Of a DNA stretch of 64,000 bases, positions 42,191 through 51,306 are shown piece after piece. A program made the translations under genes and the position numbers. Source of the stretch: an uncultured Bacteroidales bacterium (GTDB lineage: Bacteria > Bacteroidota > Bacteroidia > Bacteroidales > Muribaculaceae); the NCBI GenBank assembly GCA_900539915.1, contig UQDU01000008.1, positions 1 through 64,000 on the forward strand, given 5' to 3'. How positions within the stretch are numbered: position 1 is the first letter of the stretch; each line of letters begins with the position of its first letter. The notes beneath the pieces are model-generated. The model was not told where the DNA came from and ran no database searches. It was given only the letters and a program-made list of their open reading frames with translations.

Positions 42191-43315
42191 CTACTTAGAG
42201 ATAATACGGTTGAGGCGTTGGCGGATGTTGTCACGGGAGTACTCTTCGATGAAACGCTTTTTGAGGTCGCGGCGATGGTCTACGTCGCGACCGACGGTCG
42301 CCATGGCTGCCACATAATCCTGCGGAGTATCACAGAGAATCATACTGTCGGCAAAACCGTCAGGCAGACCCTCGAAAGCTATGGGGGTGCCGAGCACCGG
42401 AGTGCCGCATGCCAGCGATTCTATCACCTTGACTTTGATTCCGACCCCCTGGAAGAGCGGAGATATCAGAGCACGTGCGCGTGACAGCATCAGATATGGA
42501 TCATCCACAAAGCCAAGGGGCTCAAAACGGATGTTGCCGCGTGCATTCTCTGCAAGTTCCTTAGGGAATCCGCGCCCCACAATCTTCACAGTCACAGGCT
42601 CAGTGACCAGCGGAGAGACATTCTCGATGAACCATCGGGCCCCATCAAGATTCTCGCTACGGGTCCAGTCGCCGAACATGAAGAAATAATCGTCAACCTC
42701 GGTCACCTGCTTATTGACTATGTCGGGATCGATATAGTCAAGGTTGACCTCTGCCGGGATGTGGTATATATCCTTTATCAAGTCAACATCTTTCTGCGAA
42801 AAAGAATATACACGGGCATCAGGCATGCGGAAAGCGCGTCCCTCGGAGTAGCGGCACACGGCTTGCATCAGTCGGCCTGACTGTCGCAAAGCTCTCTGGA
42901 TGATCACATCGTGGGCCAAGAGCAGTTTGGGTTTACCCGGACAGAGATAACGCCCGTAGACAAACACATTGCTATGGTTAAGCACCACCGCACTATAGTC
43001 CTTGCCATTAGTCAGTCGGCGCAGACGGCGTAATTTAGCCCAGCTGAAGCGGATGGAGAACACCGGATGTGACAGAGGGAAGTTGGCGATGCCGAAGAGC
43101 TTTGTCTTGGTCGAGTTCCGAATCACCTCCAGCACCTTCACATTGTCACGTTCAGGTACATAGGGCTTCTCATGATCATATTTGAAATATACCAGATCCA
43201 CATCATAATCCTGCGCAAGGTCATTGAGCATGATCATGGTGTTTTTCTCGCCTGCAGCCGCTTTGTTAGGCACATAGGCAGTCAGGAACAATATGCGTGG
43301 TTTTGCCATCAGCAA
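42191..43315 (-). CDS. Glycosyltransferase family 4
   Basis: A 374-residue GT-B enzyme. The N-terminal domain has FLTAYVPNKAAAGEKN, and the C-terminal domain shows FMFGDWTRSENLDGARWFIE, IVGRGFP and ISPLFQGVGIKVKVIESLACGTPVL, the sugar-nucleotide site with the glutamate of the E-x7-E motif. The sugar is not known. It follows gmhB in the cluster. Confidence 0.88.
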   Translation of the reverse strand: MLMAKPRILFLTAYVPNKAAAGEKNTMIMLNDLAQDYDVDLVYFKYDHEKPYVPERDNVKVLEVIRNSTKTKLFGIANFPLSHPVFSIRFSWAKLRRLRRLTNGKDYSAVVLNHSNVFVYGRYLCPGKPKLLLAHDVIIQRALRQSGRLMQAVCRYSEGRAFRMPDARVYSFSQKDVDLIKDIYHIPAEVNLDYIDPDIVNKQVTEVDDYFFMFGDWTRSENLDGARWFIENVSPLVTEPVTVKIVGRGFPKELAENARGNIRFEPLGFVDDPYLMLSRARALISPLFQGVGIKVKVIESLACGTPVLGTPIAFEGLPDGFADSMILCDTPQDYVAAMATVGRDVDHRRDLKKRFIEEYSRDNIRQRLNRIISK

Positions 43316-43334
43316 TAGTGTTGGGGATTATGAG

Positions 43335-43811
43335 TTAACGGGCATCGACTTTGATGCCGCGAATGCCGCTGTTGGCGGCAAACTGCATGTCAGAGTCACT
43401 GTCACCTACCATCAGGCATGTGGCAGGATCAATATCGGGATGATCACGAAGGATTTCGAGAAACATGCCGTTGCCGGGCTTGCGCCTGGGGTCGGCATCG
43501 GTCAGGGCCGTGCAGTAATATATGCCGTCGATACGTCCGCCATGGCGGCCTATCTCCTCGCACATGTGCATATGCACATCGTTGAGGTCTGCTTCCGACA
43601 TCAGCCCTTTGCCTACCCCGCGCTGATTGGTTACAATGAAGATATGCGGCACTGAGGCAGCAAAACGCGCCAATCCGTCAAACACACCGGGGAGGAATTC
43701 GAATTCCTCCCAGCATTTGACGTAATCATTATGACGAAGACGGTTGATGACTCCGTCGCGGTCAAGCAACAGAGTCTGCACACCGCTTATATCTATATCC
43801 GAGAGCGTCAT
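43335..43811 (-). CDS. gmhB: D-glycero-D-manno-heptose 1,7-bisphosphate phosphatase
   Basis: A 158-residue HAD phosphatase that removes the 7-phosphate of heptose 1,7-bisphosphate. The catalytic motif is LLLDRDGVINR, with VTNQRGVGKG and GDSDSDMQFA also present. The longer open frame up to 43958 overlaps hddC, so the ATG at 43811 is the real start, one base from the hddC stop. Confidence 0.92.
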   Translation of the reverse strand: MTLSDIDISGVQTLLLDRDGVINRLRHNDYVKCWEEFEFLPGVFDGLARFAASVPHIFIVTNQRGVGKGLMSEADLNDVHMHMCEEIGRHGGRIDGIYYCTALTDADPRRKPGNGMFLEILRDHPDIDPATCLMVGDSDSDMQFAANSGIRGIKVDAR

Positions 43812-43812
43812 A

Positions 43813-44529
43813 TTACATAGCAGTATCAAACAGTTTGGGAAATTCGCGGTCGGCTTTGTGATAGTCCTCGGGGATGCCGATGTCAATGAAGTAGCCGTCG
43901 AAAACGTAGCCGTAGACATTGCCCATGGCACTTTCCGGCTCCAGGACTTCCTTTTCAAACGAAAATTTATCAGGGAGAGCCGACAGGTCGAGCCGTCCGC
44001 GGTTTATAGCGTAGACACCTCCGTTGATAAGACCGTCAGTACACGGCTCCTTCTCGCAGAACTGCTCGATGCGGTCGGTATCGAGATCGACAATCACACG
44101 GCCATAGCGGTCAAAATCATGCATAGGCTTCATGGCTATGGATACGGATGCAGGATGCGCTACATGCTCTGCCATGAAACGGTCAATGTCTACGTCAAAG
44201 AACGTGTCGCCGTTGAGGACCACGACGTTCTCGTCACGGCACTTGTCAAGGGCAAGACGGATGCCGCCGCCAGTACCCAGAGGCACCTCTTCCACGGCAT
44301 AATCTATCTCGTAGGGAAACCGGTTGCCATTGGCGGCAATCCAGTCTTTAATGACTTCGCGGAGGTATCCTACCGAAAGGATGACACGGCTGACAGGATA
44401 ACGCTTCAGATACGTGAGCAGATACCACAAAAACGGCTTCCCTGCAACGGGGGCCATACATTTGGGCACATCCTTGACTTCGCTGCGCAATCTGGTGCCG
44501 AGACCGCCGGCAAGTATTATAACTTCCAT
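43813..44529 (-). CDS. hddC: D-glycero-alpha-D-manno-heptose 1-phosphate guanylyltransferase
   Basis: A 238-residue sugar nucleotidyltransferase. The triphosphate loop is LAGGLGTRLRSEVKDVPKCM, the metal site is VVLNGDTFFDVD and GGVYAINR is the sugar loop. With hddA, gmhA and gmhB it completes the route to GDP-D-glycero-alpha-D-manno-heptose, a precursor for surface glycans rather than LPS inner core. Confidence 0.9.
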   Translation of the reverse strand: MEVIILAGGLGTRLRSEVKDVPKCMAPVAGKPFLWYLLTYLKRYPVSRVILSVGYLREVIKDWIAANGNRFPYEIDYAVEEVPLGTGGGIRLALDKCRDENVVVLNGDTFFDVDIDRFMAEHVAHPASVSIAMKPMHDFDRYGRVIVDLDTDRIEQFCEKEPCTDGLINGGVYAINRGRLDLSALPDKFSFEKEVLEPESAMGNVYGYVFDGYFIDIGIPEDYHKADREFPKLFDTAM

Positions 44530-44552
44530 ATATAGGGTGTCATGTATGTGAT

Positions 44553-45206
44553 TTAGTTTTCTCCGAAGAAATACTCCTCAAGCATAAGACACAGGCAGTG
44601 GTAGACCGGCAGGTGCAGTTCCTGTATCTTGAATGTCTCGGTTTCGGGCACACGGATGCACACATCGGCAGCCTTGGCCAACTTTGACTCTTTGGCTCCC
44701 GAAAGGCCAATCACCTTCATGCCGCGAGCCTTCGCCATGGTAACAGCATAGAGGATATTGGCACTGTTGCCGGAAGTACTTATGCCAAGGAACACATCGC
44801 CCGGGCAGCCGTAACCGTTGACCTGCTGGGCAAAACAGAGCAGAGGCTCGCAATCGTTCATGTAAGCCGTGCTCAGGGCAATATGGCCGTCAAGAGCTAT
44901 GGCCGGGAGAGCCTGCTGGAGGTTTTCAGCCAGCACAGGTCCAAGCTCGGGATCGATACCTGACAGACGAGCCGACACCTCGGGCGTCATCTTGCGCGGA
45001 AGCACGAAGGCTTTCATCAATTCGCCCACGATATGCTCGGCATCCGAAGCCGAGCCGCCGTTACCGGCCACAAGCAATTTGCCACCGGCTTTGTAGGCAT
45101 CACGCATGATGTTAAAAGTATGCTCTATATCGTTGCGGCAGCCCTCAAGCGCCGGATAACGCTTGACAAGAGTGTCAAGATGGCGGAGATAATTGTTGCT
45201 GTTCAT
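44553..45206 (-). CDS. gmhA: Sedoheptulose 7-phosphate isomerase GmhA
   Basis: A 217-residue SIS-domain isomerase for the first step of heptose synthesis. AGNGGSASDAEHIVGELMK and GISTSGNSANILYA bind the phosphate sugar. The open frame extends to 45260, but the ATG at 45206 starts with MNSNNYLRHL as expected and avoids overlap with hddA. Confidence 0.92.
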   Translation of the reverse strand: MNSNNYLRHLDTLVKRYPALEGCRNDIEHTFNIMRDAYKAGGKLLVAGNGGSASDAEHIVGELMKAFVLPRKMTPEVSARLSGIDPELGPVLAENLQQALPAIALDGHIALSTAYMNDCEPLLCFAQQVNGYGCPGDVFLGISTSGNSANILYAVTMAKARGMKVIGLSGAKESKLAKAADVCIRVPETETFKIQELHLPVYHCLCLMLEEYFFGEN

Positions 45207-45223
45207 AATCTCACAAATGTGTT

Positions 45224-46273
45224 TTATTTGACAACCTTGTCGGTAGGATATATCTTCCATGAATGGGCACCTCCGACCGAGAACTGGAACGGCATAACGA
45301 AGCCGTCAAGCTTGGAGAGGGCTTTCTCGACATTGGGTTTCAGCGTCGGTTCGACCACAAACATGATGAATCCGCCACCACCGGCTCCGCTGACCTTGCC
45401 CGAGATGGCTCCGGCTGCGATAGCAGTATCCATAGCCTGCTGTATCATAGGATTGGATATGGCTCCGGCCATCTTTTTCTTATCTTCCCAGGCCTGGCCG
45501 AGGATACGGGCAAACTCCTGCATATCGCCTTTGAGCAGAGCAAGCTTCATATCTATCGCGCTCTGCTTGATGCGGTGCATGGCCTCCACGGCCTGTGAAT
45601 TGCCTGACGAGGTGTTCTTGCGTTGCTCGTCGATGATAGCCGCACTGGAGCGTGACGCACCTGTGAAATAGAGCACCATCGAAGCCTCCAGTTCGTCAAT
45701 AATCCACCGCTTGATTTTCAATGGATTGACTATCACGAGGTCGTTTTTGAGGAATTCCATGTAGTTGAATCCTCCGAAAGCCGCAGCATACTGGTCCTGC
45801 TTGCCACCGCTAAGCGCGAGATCCTTGCGCTCTATCTCATAAGCGAGACGCGAAGCCTCGTAATCACCGAGAGGCAAAGAAAACCATTCGACAAAAGCCT
45901 TGAGAATGCCGACCACCATGGTCGAGGATGTACCAAGACCCGAGCCGGCCGGCGCATCGTTATATGTGGTGATTCTAAATCCACGCGGCTCTATGTCGGG
46001 GTAGTCACGCATCACGCGGTTATACACGCTTTTGATAAGCGATGCCTCTCCGTCAATCTCCATCTGTCGTGACAGCGGATAGCTCTTGAAACAACCCGAG
46101 TCATGGCTGTTGATGGTAATCATAGAGTCATTGGTTTCTTCAATCGTGCAGTAAGCATAAAGATTGATGGTGGCATTGAGTATCAGACCGCCGTACATGT
46201 CGCTGTATGGCGATACATCGCTGCCTCCGCCCGCGAGGCCGAGACGAAGCGGGGCTTTACTACGTATAATCAT
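45224..46273 (-). CDS. hddA: D-glycero-D-manno-heptose 7-phosphate kinase
   Basis: A 349-residue GHMP kinase. Motif 1 is RSKAPLRLGLAGGGSDVSPY, motif 2 is APAGSGLGTSSTMVVG, and motif 3 is KVSGAGGGGFIMF. It phosphorylates the C1 position in GDP-heptose synthesis. Its promoter at 46353-46384 overlaps a palindrome, so it probably begins a controlled transcription unit. Confidence 0.92.
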   Translation of the reverse strand: MIIRSKAPLRLGLAGGGSDVSPYSDMYGGLILNATINLYAYCTIEETNDSMITINSHDSGCFKSYPLSRQMEIDGEASLIKSVYNRVMRDYPDIEPRGFRITTYNDAPAGSGLGTSSTMVVGILKAFVEWFSLPLGDYEASRLAYEIERKDLALSGGKQDQYAAAFGGFNYMEFLKNDLVIVNPLKIKRWIIDELEASMVLYFTGASRSSAAIIDEQRKNTSSGNSQAVEAMHRIKQSAIDMKLALLKGDMQEFARILGQAWEDKKKMAGAISNPMIQQAMDTAIAAGAISGKVSGAGGGGFIMFVVEPTLKPNVEKALSKLDGFVMPFQFSVGGAHSWKIYPTDKVVK

Positions 46274-46352
46274 GATATATTAAGAGTTATGAAATAATAG
46301 TGATGTAATTGTATTGACTATTGGAAATTTACTATTTTATGTCTTTCAATAC

Positions 46353-46384
46353 GCAAATGTAATGAAATTCATTACATTTTGCAA
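46353..46384 (-). promoter_or_regulatory. Promoter and palindromic operator candidate upstream of hddA
   Basis: Minus strand TTG (46384-46382), 20 bases, then TACATTTGC (46361-46353), a full consensus promoter. AAATGTAATGA (46355-46365) and TCATTACATTT (46369-46379) form a palindrome with 11-bp arms that covers most of the interval, including the -7 box. A dimeric repressor or other regulator could bind there. Confidence 0.65.
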
Positions 46385-46418
46385 ATAGCACAGGAGACAA
46401 TGTATTTTACAGGTCTCA

Positions 46419-47360
46419 TTAGCTTCGGTGCGTCAAGGTATGTATTTTTCTCAGCAGCGGATAAGCGGCCTTGATAAGCCCTGACTGAAGTTTTCCGCAT
46501 GCAACCTTAGGATGGGCATCGTAAAAACGGTCTATGGCAGGAGCCGCATCGTCCTTGCTGAGATAGGGTGTATAATGGAAAATCATACGGAACATATGAT
46601 ATGAAGCAGTCAGGCTGCCATAAGTGCGGAAATACCGGCGGCACCATGTCAGATAATCGGCGTATATCGAAAGTTTGCGCATAAGACCTGCCTTTTCGGT
46701 AGAAGGTGTGATATTCGCGTCACTCGATCTCCAAAGGACACGAGGTCCTGCAATAGTCGCAATGCCTTTGTCTCTGCCGAGCTTTGCCCAGGTAGCTATA
46801 TCGCTTCCCCATGCCATATCAAACTGTTCAAAGCGCCCAAGACGTTCAAACGCGCTGCGACGGAATATATATTCCACTACGAAACTATCGATAGATGCCG
46901 AATTTTTACGTTTGAGAAAGTCAAGCGCATCCATGACCGCAGGAAATCTGCATGCCGACTTGACCACCCGGTCATCACTGTCAATGATATCTACATCAAA
47001 GTGGTACAGATCAAACGAGCCATCACTCTCAAGCTGCCGGTAGAATGCTTCCACGCATCCCGGCTGCAGCATATCGTCATCGGAGAAGAGCCATATCCAC
47101 TCTTCATCACCAATCATGTCGATACACCGGTGCCACTGCCCTACCAGATCATGCGAGCCCATATTGTCAGCAAAACGGCGCACTACCATCGGTATCCTGT
47201 CAGCATAACGCTCAGCCACCGATTCAAAATCAGCATCCACACCGTCAATCCCGACATAGAGAGTAAACCGCTTGTCGGTCTGCGCAGCAAGCGAATCGAG
47301 CACACGCTGAAAAAATCTCAGCTTATAGGCAGGAACAACTATAGCTAACGGAGATGACAT
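46419..47360 (-). CDS. Glycosyltransferase family 2
   Basis: A 313-residue GT-A enzyme. IVVPAYKLRFFQRVLDSLAAQ opens the nucleotide fold, YVGIDGVDADFESV follows, and WLFSDDDMLQPG is the metal-binding DxD. The short conserved tail and the hydrophobic end suggest peripheral membrane contact. The acceptor and donor are unknown. It lies before the hddA promoter, in the upstream part of the cluster. Confidence 0.88.
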   Translation of the reverse strand: MSSPLAIVVPAYKLRFFQRVLDSLAAQTDKRFTLYVGIDGVDADFESVAERYADRIPMVVRRFADNMGSHDLVGQWHRCIDMIGDEEWIWLFSDDDMLQPGCVEAFYRQLESDGSFDLYHFDVDIIDSDDRVVKSACRFPAVMDALDFLKRKNSASIDSFVVEYIFRRSAFERLGRFEQFDMAWGSDIATWAKLGRDKGIATIAGPRVLWRSSDANITPSTEKAGLMRKLSIYADYLTWCRRYFRTYGSLTASYHMFRMIFHYTPYLSKDDAAPAIDRFYDAHPKVACGKLQSGLIKAAYPLLRKIHTLTHRS

Positions 47361-47370
47361 AGGGCTGTGA

Positions 47371-48594
47371 TCAGGCAGAAGGGTGCATAATGCGATTATA
47401 GATATCTATGCGCTTCCGGGCACCTGCTGCCGGCGAATAGAGATTACATAGCTTCTCATACGAAGCATGGGCAAGCGCATCTGCCAAACCTGGAGTAGTC
47501 AGGAGACGCGACACCGCTTCAGCCAGACGGTCAGGTTCGTCTTCTATCAGGCACTCGGTATTCTTGTCAAAATCAAGGCCCTCCACACCAACAGACGTGG
47601 TCACTACCGGCGCATGATGTATCACAGACTCCAGAATTTTCATGCGTATCCCACTGCCTACGAGCAACGGCACTATCATGATGTGTCCCTTCAGTGACTC
47701 GCCCAAATCATCAACAAATCCAAGAAAATCAATATTGCGATATCGCGAAGAGAAGTTCTTGGCAATGGCGGCATCCCACTTTCCTATGATACGGAAACGT
47801 ACTTCAGGATGCCGTTCAAGCACTTTAGGCCATACATTGTCAAGAAACCAGCTTACACCGTTGAGATTGGGCGTATGTCCTGACGGACCTACGAAACACA
47901 GATGTTTGGGAGACTCCACGCTGAAATCCCCTTCAGGAGTGAAGGGAATAAACGATGGAGAAGCAGATACAGGGGTCGTGACTCCATCACGTATGAGGAT
48001 GTCACGGTCAATATCCGTCATCGTGATTATCTGGTCATAAGAATTAAGCGCAGCTATCTCCCTGGCCTTTATGGATGCACACAGATACCGCTCAGAAGGT
48101 GTGACCGATGGCAGACTTTCAAGCCACCGTTCTTTGGCCACATACTGGATTTCATGCTGTATGAATATCTTTTTTACATCTTCAGGCAGAGCATATACCA
48201 GGTCAAGCTGTTCGTAATATTCATTCTGCACAGCATCCACATGCTCTTTGCGAATGATGTCAGTGACGTAGTCGAGATATTCGTCCTGATATATCGTCTG
48301 CATCATAAACGGTTGCTTAAGCCATCGCGTCACTAACAGACGGTTAAGACGGTAAAGGAAGAAAAGCGAGCGTCGTGAGCCCTTGTTGTCATAATAGGCA
48401 AACGGAAAAAGCTTGACCTTAGGCAGCATAGCCTTGAGTGTGTCCATGTGCTGCAATTGGTCTTTGGTGAACACCGGGAACACGAGTACAATGTCAGCCA
48501 CATGCTGCGTCTCAACCAGCATGTTGAGCGAGCCCTGCTTGCCTCCGTCTGAGGCCGGATATGGCATCCAAGGAAGAGTTACCAATATCTTCAT
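47371..48594 (-). CDS. Glycosyltransferase family 4
   Basis: A 407-residue GT-B enzyme. The N-terminal start (LVTLPWMPYPASDGGKQGSL) and the C-terminal set (FVGPSGHTPNLNGVSWFLDN, RIIGKWDAA and IVPLLVGSGIRMKILE) match family GT4. It ends 11 bases before the GT2 gene. The sugar is not known. Confidence 0.9.
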   Translation of the reverse strand: MKILVTLPWMPYPASDGGKQGSLNMLVETQHVADIVLVFPVFTKDQLQHMDTLKAMLPKVKLFPFAYYDNKGSRRSLFFLYRLNRLLVTRWLKQPFMMQTIYQDEYLDYVTDIIRKEHVDAVQNEYYEQLDLVYALPEDVKKIFIQHEIQYVAKERWLESLPSVTPSERYLCASIKAREIAALNSYDQIITMTDIDRDILIRDGVTTPVSASPSFIPFTPEGDFSVESPKHLCFVGPSGHTPNLNGVSWFLDNVWPKVLERHPEVRFRIIGKWDAAIAKNFSSRYRNIDFLGFVDDLGESLKGHIMIVPLLVGSGIRMKILESVIHHAPVVTTSVGVEGLDFDKNTECLIEDEPDRLAEAVSRLLTTPGLADALAHASYEKLCNLYSPAAGARKRIDIYNRIMHPSA

Positions 48595-48600
48595 CTGTCG

Positions 48601-49836
48601 TTACTGCTTTGCTTTTGAGAGTTTTTTCAATATGTTTTCCATCATAATCCCATATGAGGCATAGTATTCACTGGCTTTACGACGGCAAGCGTCACGGTCA
48701 AATGAGGTTATGCTGCTTATCACTTCTGACGGCGTGGGGCATTTCCAGAAACGCGTTACAGCATTGATCCTGTGTTTCAGGACTCCGAACACGTTCATGA
48801 TGTCATAAATCTTGCTTGACTTCTCATCTGTCACCATGCGGGCGAACTTGAGGGTCCCGTAAGTGTCAAAACAGAATGTCGGTACAGCATTATGCAGAGC
48901 CACAACCACAGGATGCATGTTTTCGCCTATATACGCAGACGCATATTTAATCAGTGCATACCAGTCAAGCGGAGACAGGGGCGTGGCGATCTCATGGTCA
49001 AACGTATGCTTGAAATCCACACCTGTAGGCATCGGGAGAGCCACACATGTCAAGCCTACCTTGGCTGCTTCATTTTTCAGACCATCCATCCAGTCAGCAC
49101 AGTCAAGCATCACACACTTCATGCTGACGAGCGCATAACGCTCCGGCAATCCGAACTTCTCAAGAATTGCCTTCTTTGAAGGAATCAGGCCCTCGCAATT
49201 GTAATTAAAGGCAAACACAGGATCTGGAGTAATCACAGGGTCAATGGAACCGTCTGACACATATCTGACAAGATTACGTGTCCACCTGTCTCTGACGGAA
49301 ATATAATCAAACGCAGCGAGACTGCGGCCCATGGCCTTCAGAGTCCGTCGCGGATGTGAGCGATAGGGAGAATTCTGTGACGACGCGGACATTATGGCCA
49401 TAGGTATCCTATTTTTCAGGCCGGACTGGAATGTGCCCCAAAACGCATTGGGATACAGACGCTCGGATGTCACTTTGTTGATTCTGAAAACCTTCTTGGT
49501 CGGGAAATCTATCCGTGACCACAACGACGGACACTGCAGCACAGCATCACTGCCTATAATTACCGCTTCAATACCTTCTCTCTCTATGACTGTGCATATC
49601 TCACGGTCATTACGGCACAAGTCAGTCCATGGAAGGTATTCACGGACAAACCGGAAGTGTTCGGCCGGCTGTGGCTGACGCTCCATGCCGGTAAACCGAT
49701 CTGAGAAATCTTCCGGTTCCCATTTTATCAGCACAGGTTCATGTCCATGGGCTTTGAGGCACTCCACCGTAGAGAGTGCCTGAAGATTTGCCCCGAAATT
49801 GGGTACATTGGCAAATGTCAGTATACCTATTTTCAT
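48601..49836 (-). CDS. Polysaccharide pyruvyl transferase family protein
   Basis: A 411-residue protein. TFANVPNFGANLQALSTVECL is the diagnostic N-terminal region, with VIIGSDAVLQCPSLW and MHPVVVALHNAVPTFCFD later, as in ketal pyruvyl transferases of surface glycans. It would attach pyruvate from phosphoenolpyruvate to a sugar residue. It occurs together with an iron-sulfur protein (52384) often linked to such loci. Confidence 0.88.
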   Translation of the reverse strand: MKIGILTFANVPNFGANLQALSTVECLKAHGHEPVLIKWEPEDFSDRFTGMERQPQPAEHFRFVREYLPWTDLCRNDREICTVIEREGIEAVIIGSDAVLQCPSLWSRIDFPTKKVFRINKVTSERLYPNAFWGTFQSGLKNRIPMAIMSASSQNSPYRSHPRRTLKAMGRSLAAFDYISVRDRWTRNLVRYVSDGSIDPVITPDPVFAFNYNCEGLIPSKKAILEKFGLPERYALVSMKCVMLDCADWMDGLKNEAAKVGLTCVALPMPTGVDFKHTFDHEIATPLSPLDWYALIKYASAYIGENMHPVVVALHNAVPTFCFDTYGTLKFARMVTDEKSSKIYDIMNVFGVLKHRINAVTRFWKCPTPSEVISSITSFDRDACRRKASEYYASYGIMMENILKKLSKAKQ

Positions 49837-49869
49837 TTTTTATTGAAAAAAGTTATTCGTAAGTTTTGT

Positions 49870-51186
49870 TTACTTCTTATCGACCTCACGACGAATAATC
49901 AGCGAGTCAAACTGACGTTTTGCAGGACACTCGACATATCTGTCGGACGAGAATCTATGGAAATAATATGCGAAAAATATTGTAAAGAGTATCTCCAGAT
50001 TTCCTCCGTCGCCCTGCAGGACGAATATAAATGCACCATTAATAAACGTATATGCCAGCATACCTATGATAATCAGCTTCGGCAGCGTCATAACATTGTA
50101 GGGACGTGTGACTTTCATGATCAATACAGACATGAGCACACCAATGAGAAATGTCCACCGATATCCGAATTCTATGTTAAGCCCTCCGACAAATGAGTAA
50201 AAGATAGATGGATCTATACCCGTAACACCTTCCATATATTCCCATCTCTCTACAGTAGTAGTGAAATTCACACTCTCGCCCATAAGTTTGGAAAACAAGG
50301 TAAAATAGGCATCGCCCCACGTGTGCCCGGTAAGATATGGCCACAGTTCACCGACATAATTCACCATAGGTTCGCCCAGGTAACGGTAGAACATATACGA
50401 CGCAAGCTCTCCGAAGCGGGAATTGGATATGGCGATAAAAGCTACGACAATCGGCACAGCCACAATACCGAGATATAGAGCAGACTTTCTCATCATGCTG
50501 ACTTTGATAAATCCAGCAAGCAGAGCGACAAGCACTACTATAAAGAGAAGCTCTTGCATCATAACAGCACGGCTGACATAGGCCGTATAATAATATATCG
50601 GAAAGACAACCGAACTGATAAAGAAAATCTTAATAAGTGTACGATGGGATTTCTCAAAAACCAATGCATAAAATGCTACGATAATCATAACATTACGCAT
50701 ACCCATGTATAATCGGTTCAGAATGTTCAAAGCATAGAATGGAAACTGCACTATCTCCGCAGTATCATACGAATCATCACGCGCATAGCCTAAATTGCTT
50801 GACATCAATACTTTGATGACAGCCGGAAACATCACTACGTATTGAATTATCTGTATGACAAGCACAACCTTAATGGTTTTCACAAGTATGGATTCATTGG
50901 GCAACACAGCTCTGGTATATCTTCTATTACCTACAGTCACTATAGGAACTGCAAATACGGCCAAAGTCACAAAAAGATACGTCAAGGCCTCACCATCATA
51001 ACCTGATGTACCGACAAATGAATAAAACAACGGATGTCCGTGGAACAGGACTCCACCCCACGCCACCGCAGTGAAAAACGCACAGATTATGAATCCGGCT
51101 GAAAACATCCGGCTACGTCTGTACACAAACAGAGTAGCCAGAGTATATGCCAAGGCATTTACAATCAGAAGGGTTGAATCAGACAC
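49870..51186 (-). CDS. O-antigen/polysaccharide polymerase-like membrane protein
   Basis: A 438-residue protein with about ten membrane helices, for example AYTLATLFVYRRSRMFSAGF and VKTIKVVLVIQIIQYVVMFP. Its periplasmic loop (around GESVNFTTTVERWEYM) suits oligosaccharide repeat-unit polymerases of the Wzy type. Sequence conservation in that family is weak, so the assignment rests on topology and position. The start is GTG at 51186. An own promoter lies at 51246-51279. Confidence 0.72.
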   Translation of the reverse strand: MSDSTLLIVNALAYTLATLFVYRRSRMFSAGFIICAFFTAVAWGGVLFHGHPLFYSFVGTSGYDGEALTYLFVTLAVFAVPIVTVGNRRYTRAVLPNESILVKTIKVVLVIQIIQYVVMFPAVIKVLMSSNLGYARDDSYDTAEIVQFPFYALNILNRLYMGMRNVMIIVAFYALVFEKSHRTLIKIFFISSVVFPIYYYTAYVSRAVMMQELLFIVVLVALLAGFIKVSMMRKSALYLGIVAVPIVVAFIAISNSRFGELASYMFYRYLGEPMVNYVGELWPYLTGHTWGDAYFTLFSKLMGESVNFTTTVERWEYMEGVTGIDPSIFYSFVGGLNIEFGYRWTFLIGVLMSVLIMKVTRPYNVMTLPKLIIIGMLAYTFINGAFIFVLQGDGGNLEILFTIFFAYYFHRFSSDRYVECPAKRQFDSLIIRREVDKK

Positions 51187-51245
51187 GTTTTCCAGAATAT
51201 AAATAATTTCGACATTACACGGTAACTATCACCGCATACATTTCT

Positions 51246-51279
51246 GCAAAGTTACGAAATTTACACCGTTTATACACAA
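51246..51279 (-). promoter_or_regulatory. Internal promoter of the polysaccharide operon
   Basis: Minus strand TTG (51279-51277), 22 bases, then TAACTTTGC (51254-51246). It gives a leader of about 53 bases to the polymerase gene. Confidence 0.65.
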
Positions 51280-51306
51280 CTATCCTGACAATCTTGTCAC
51301 TTATAA

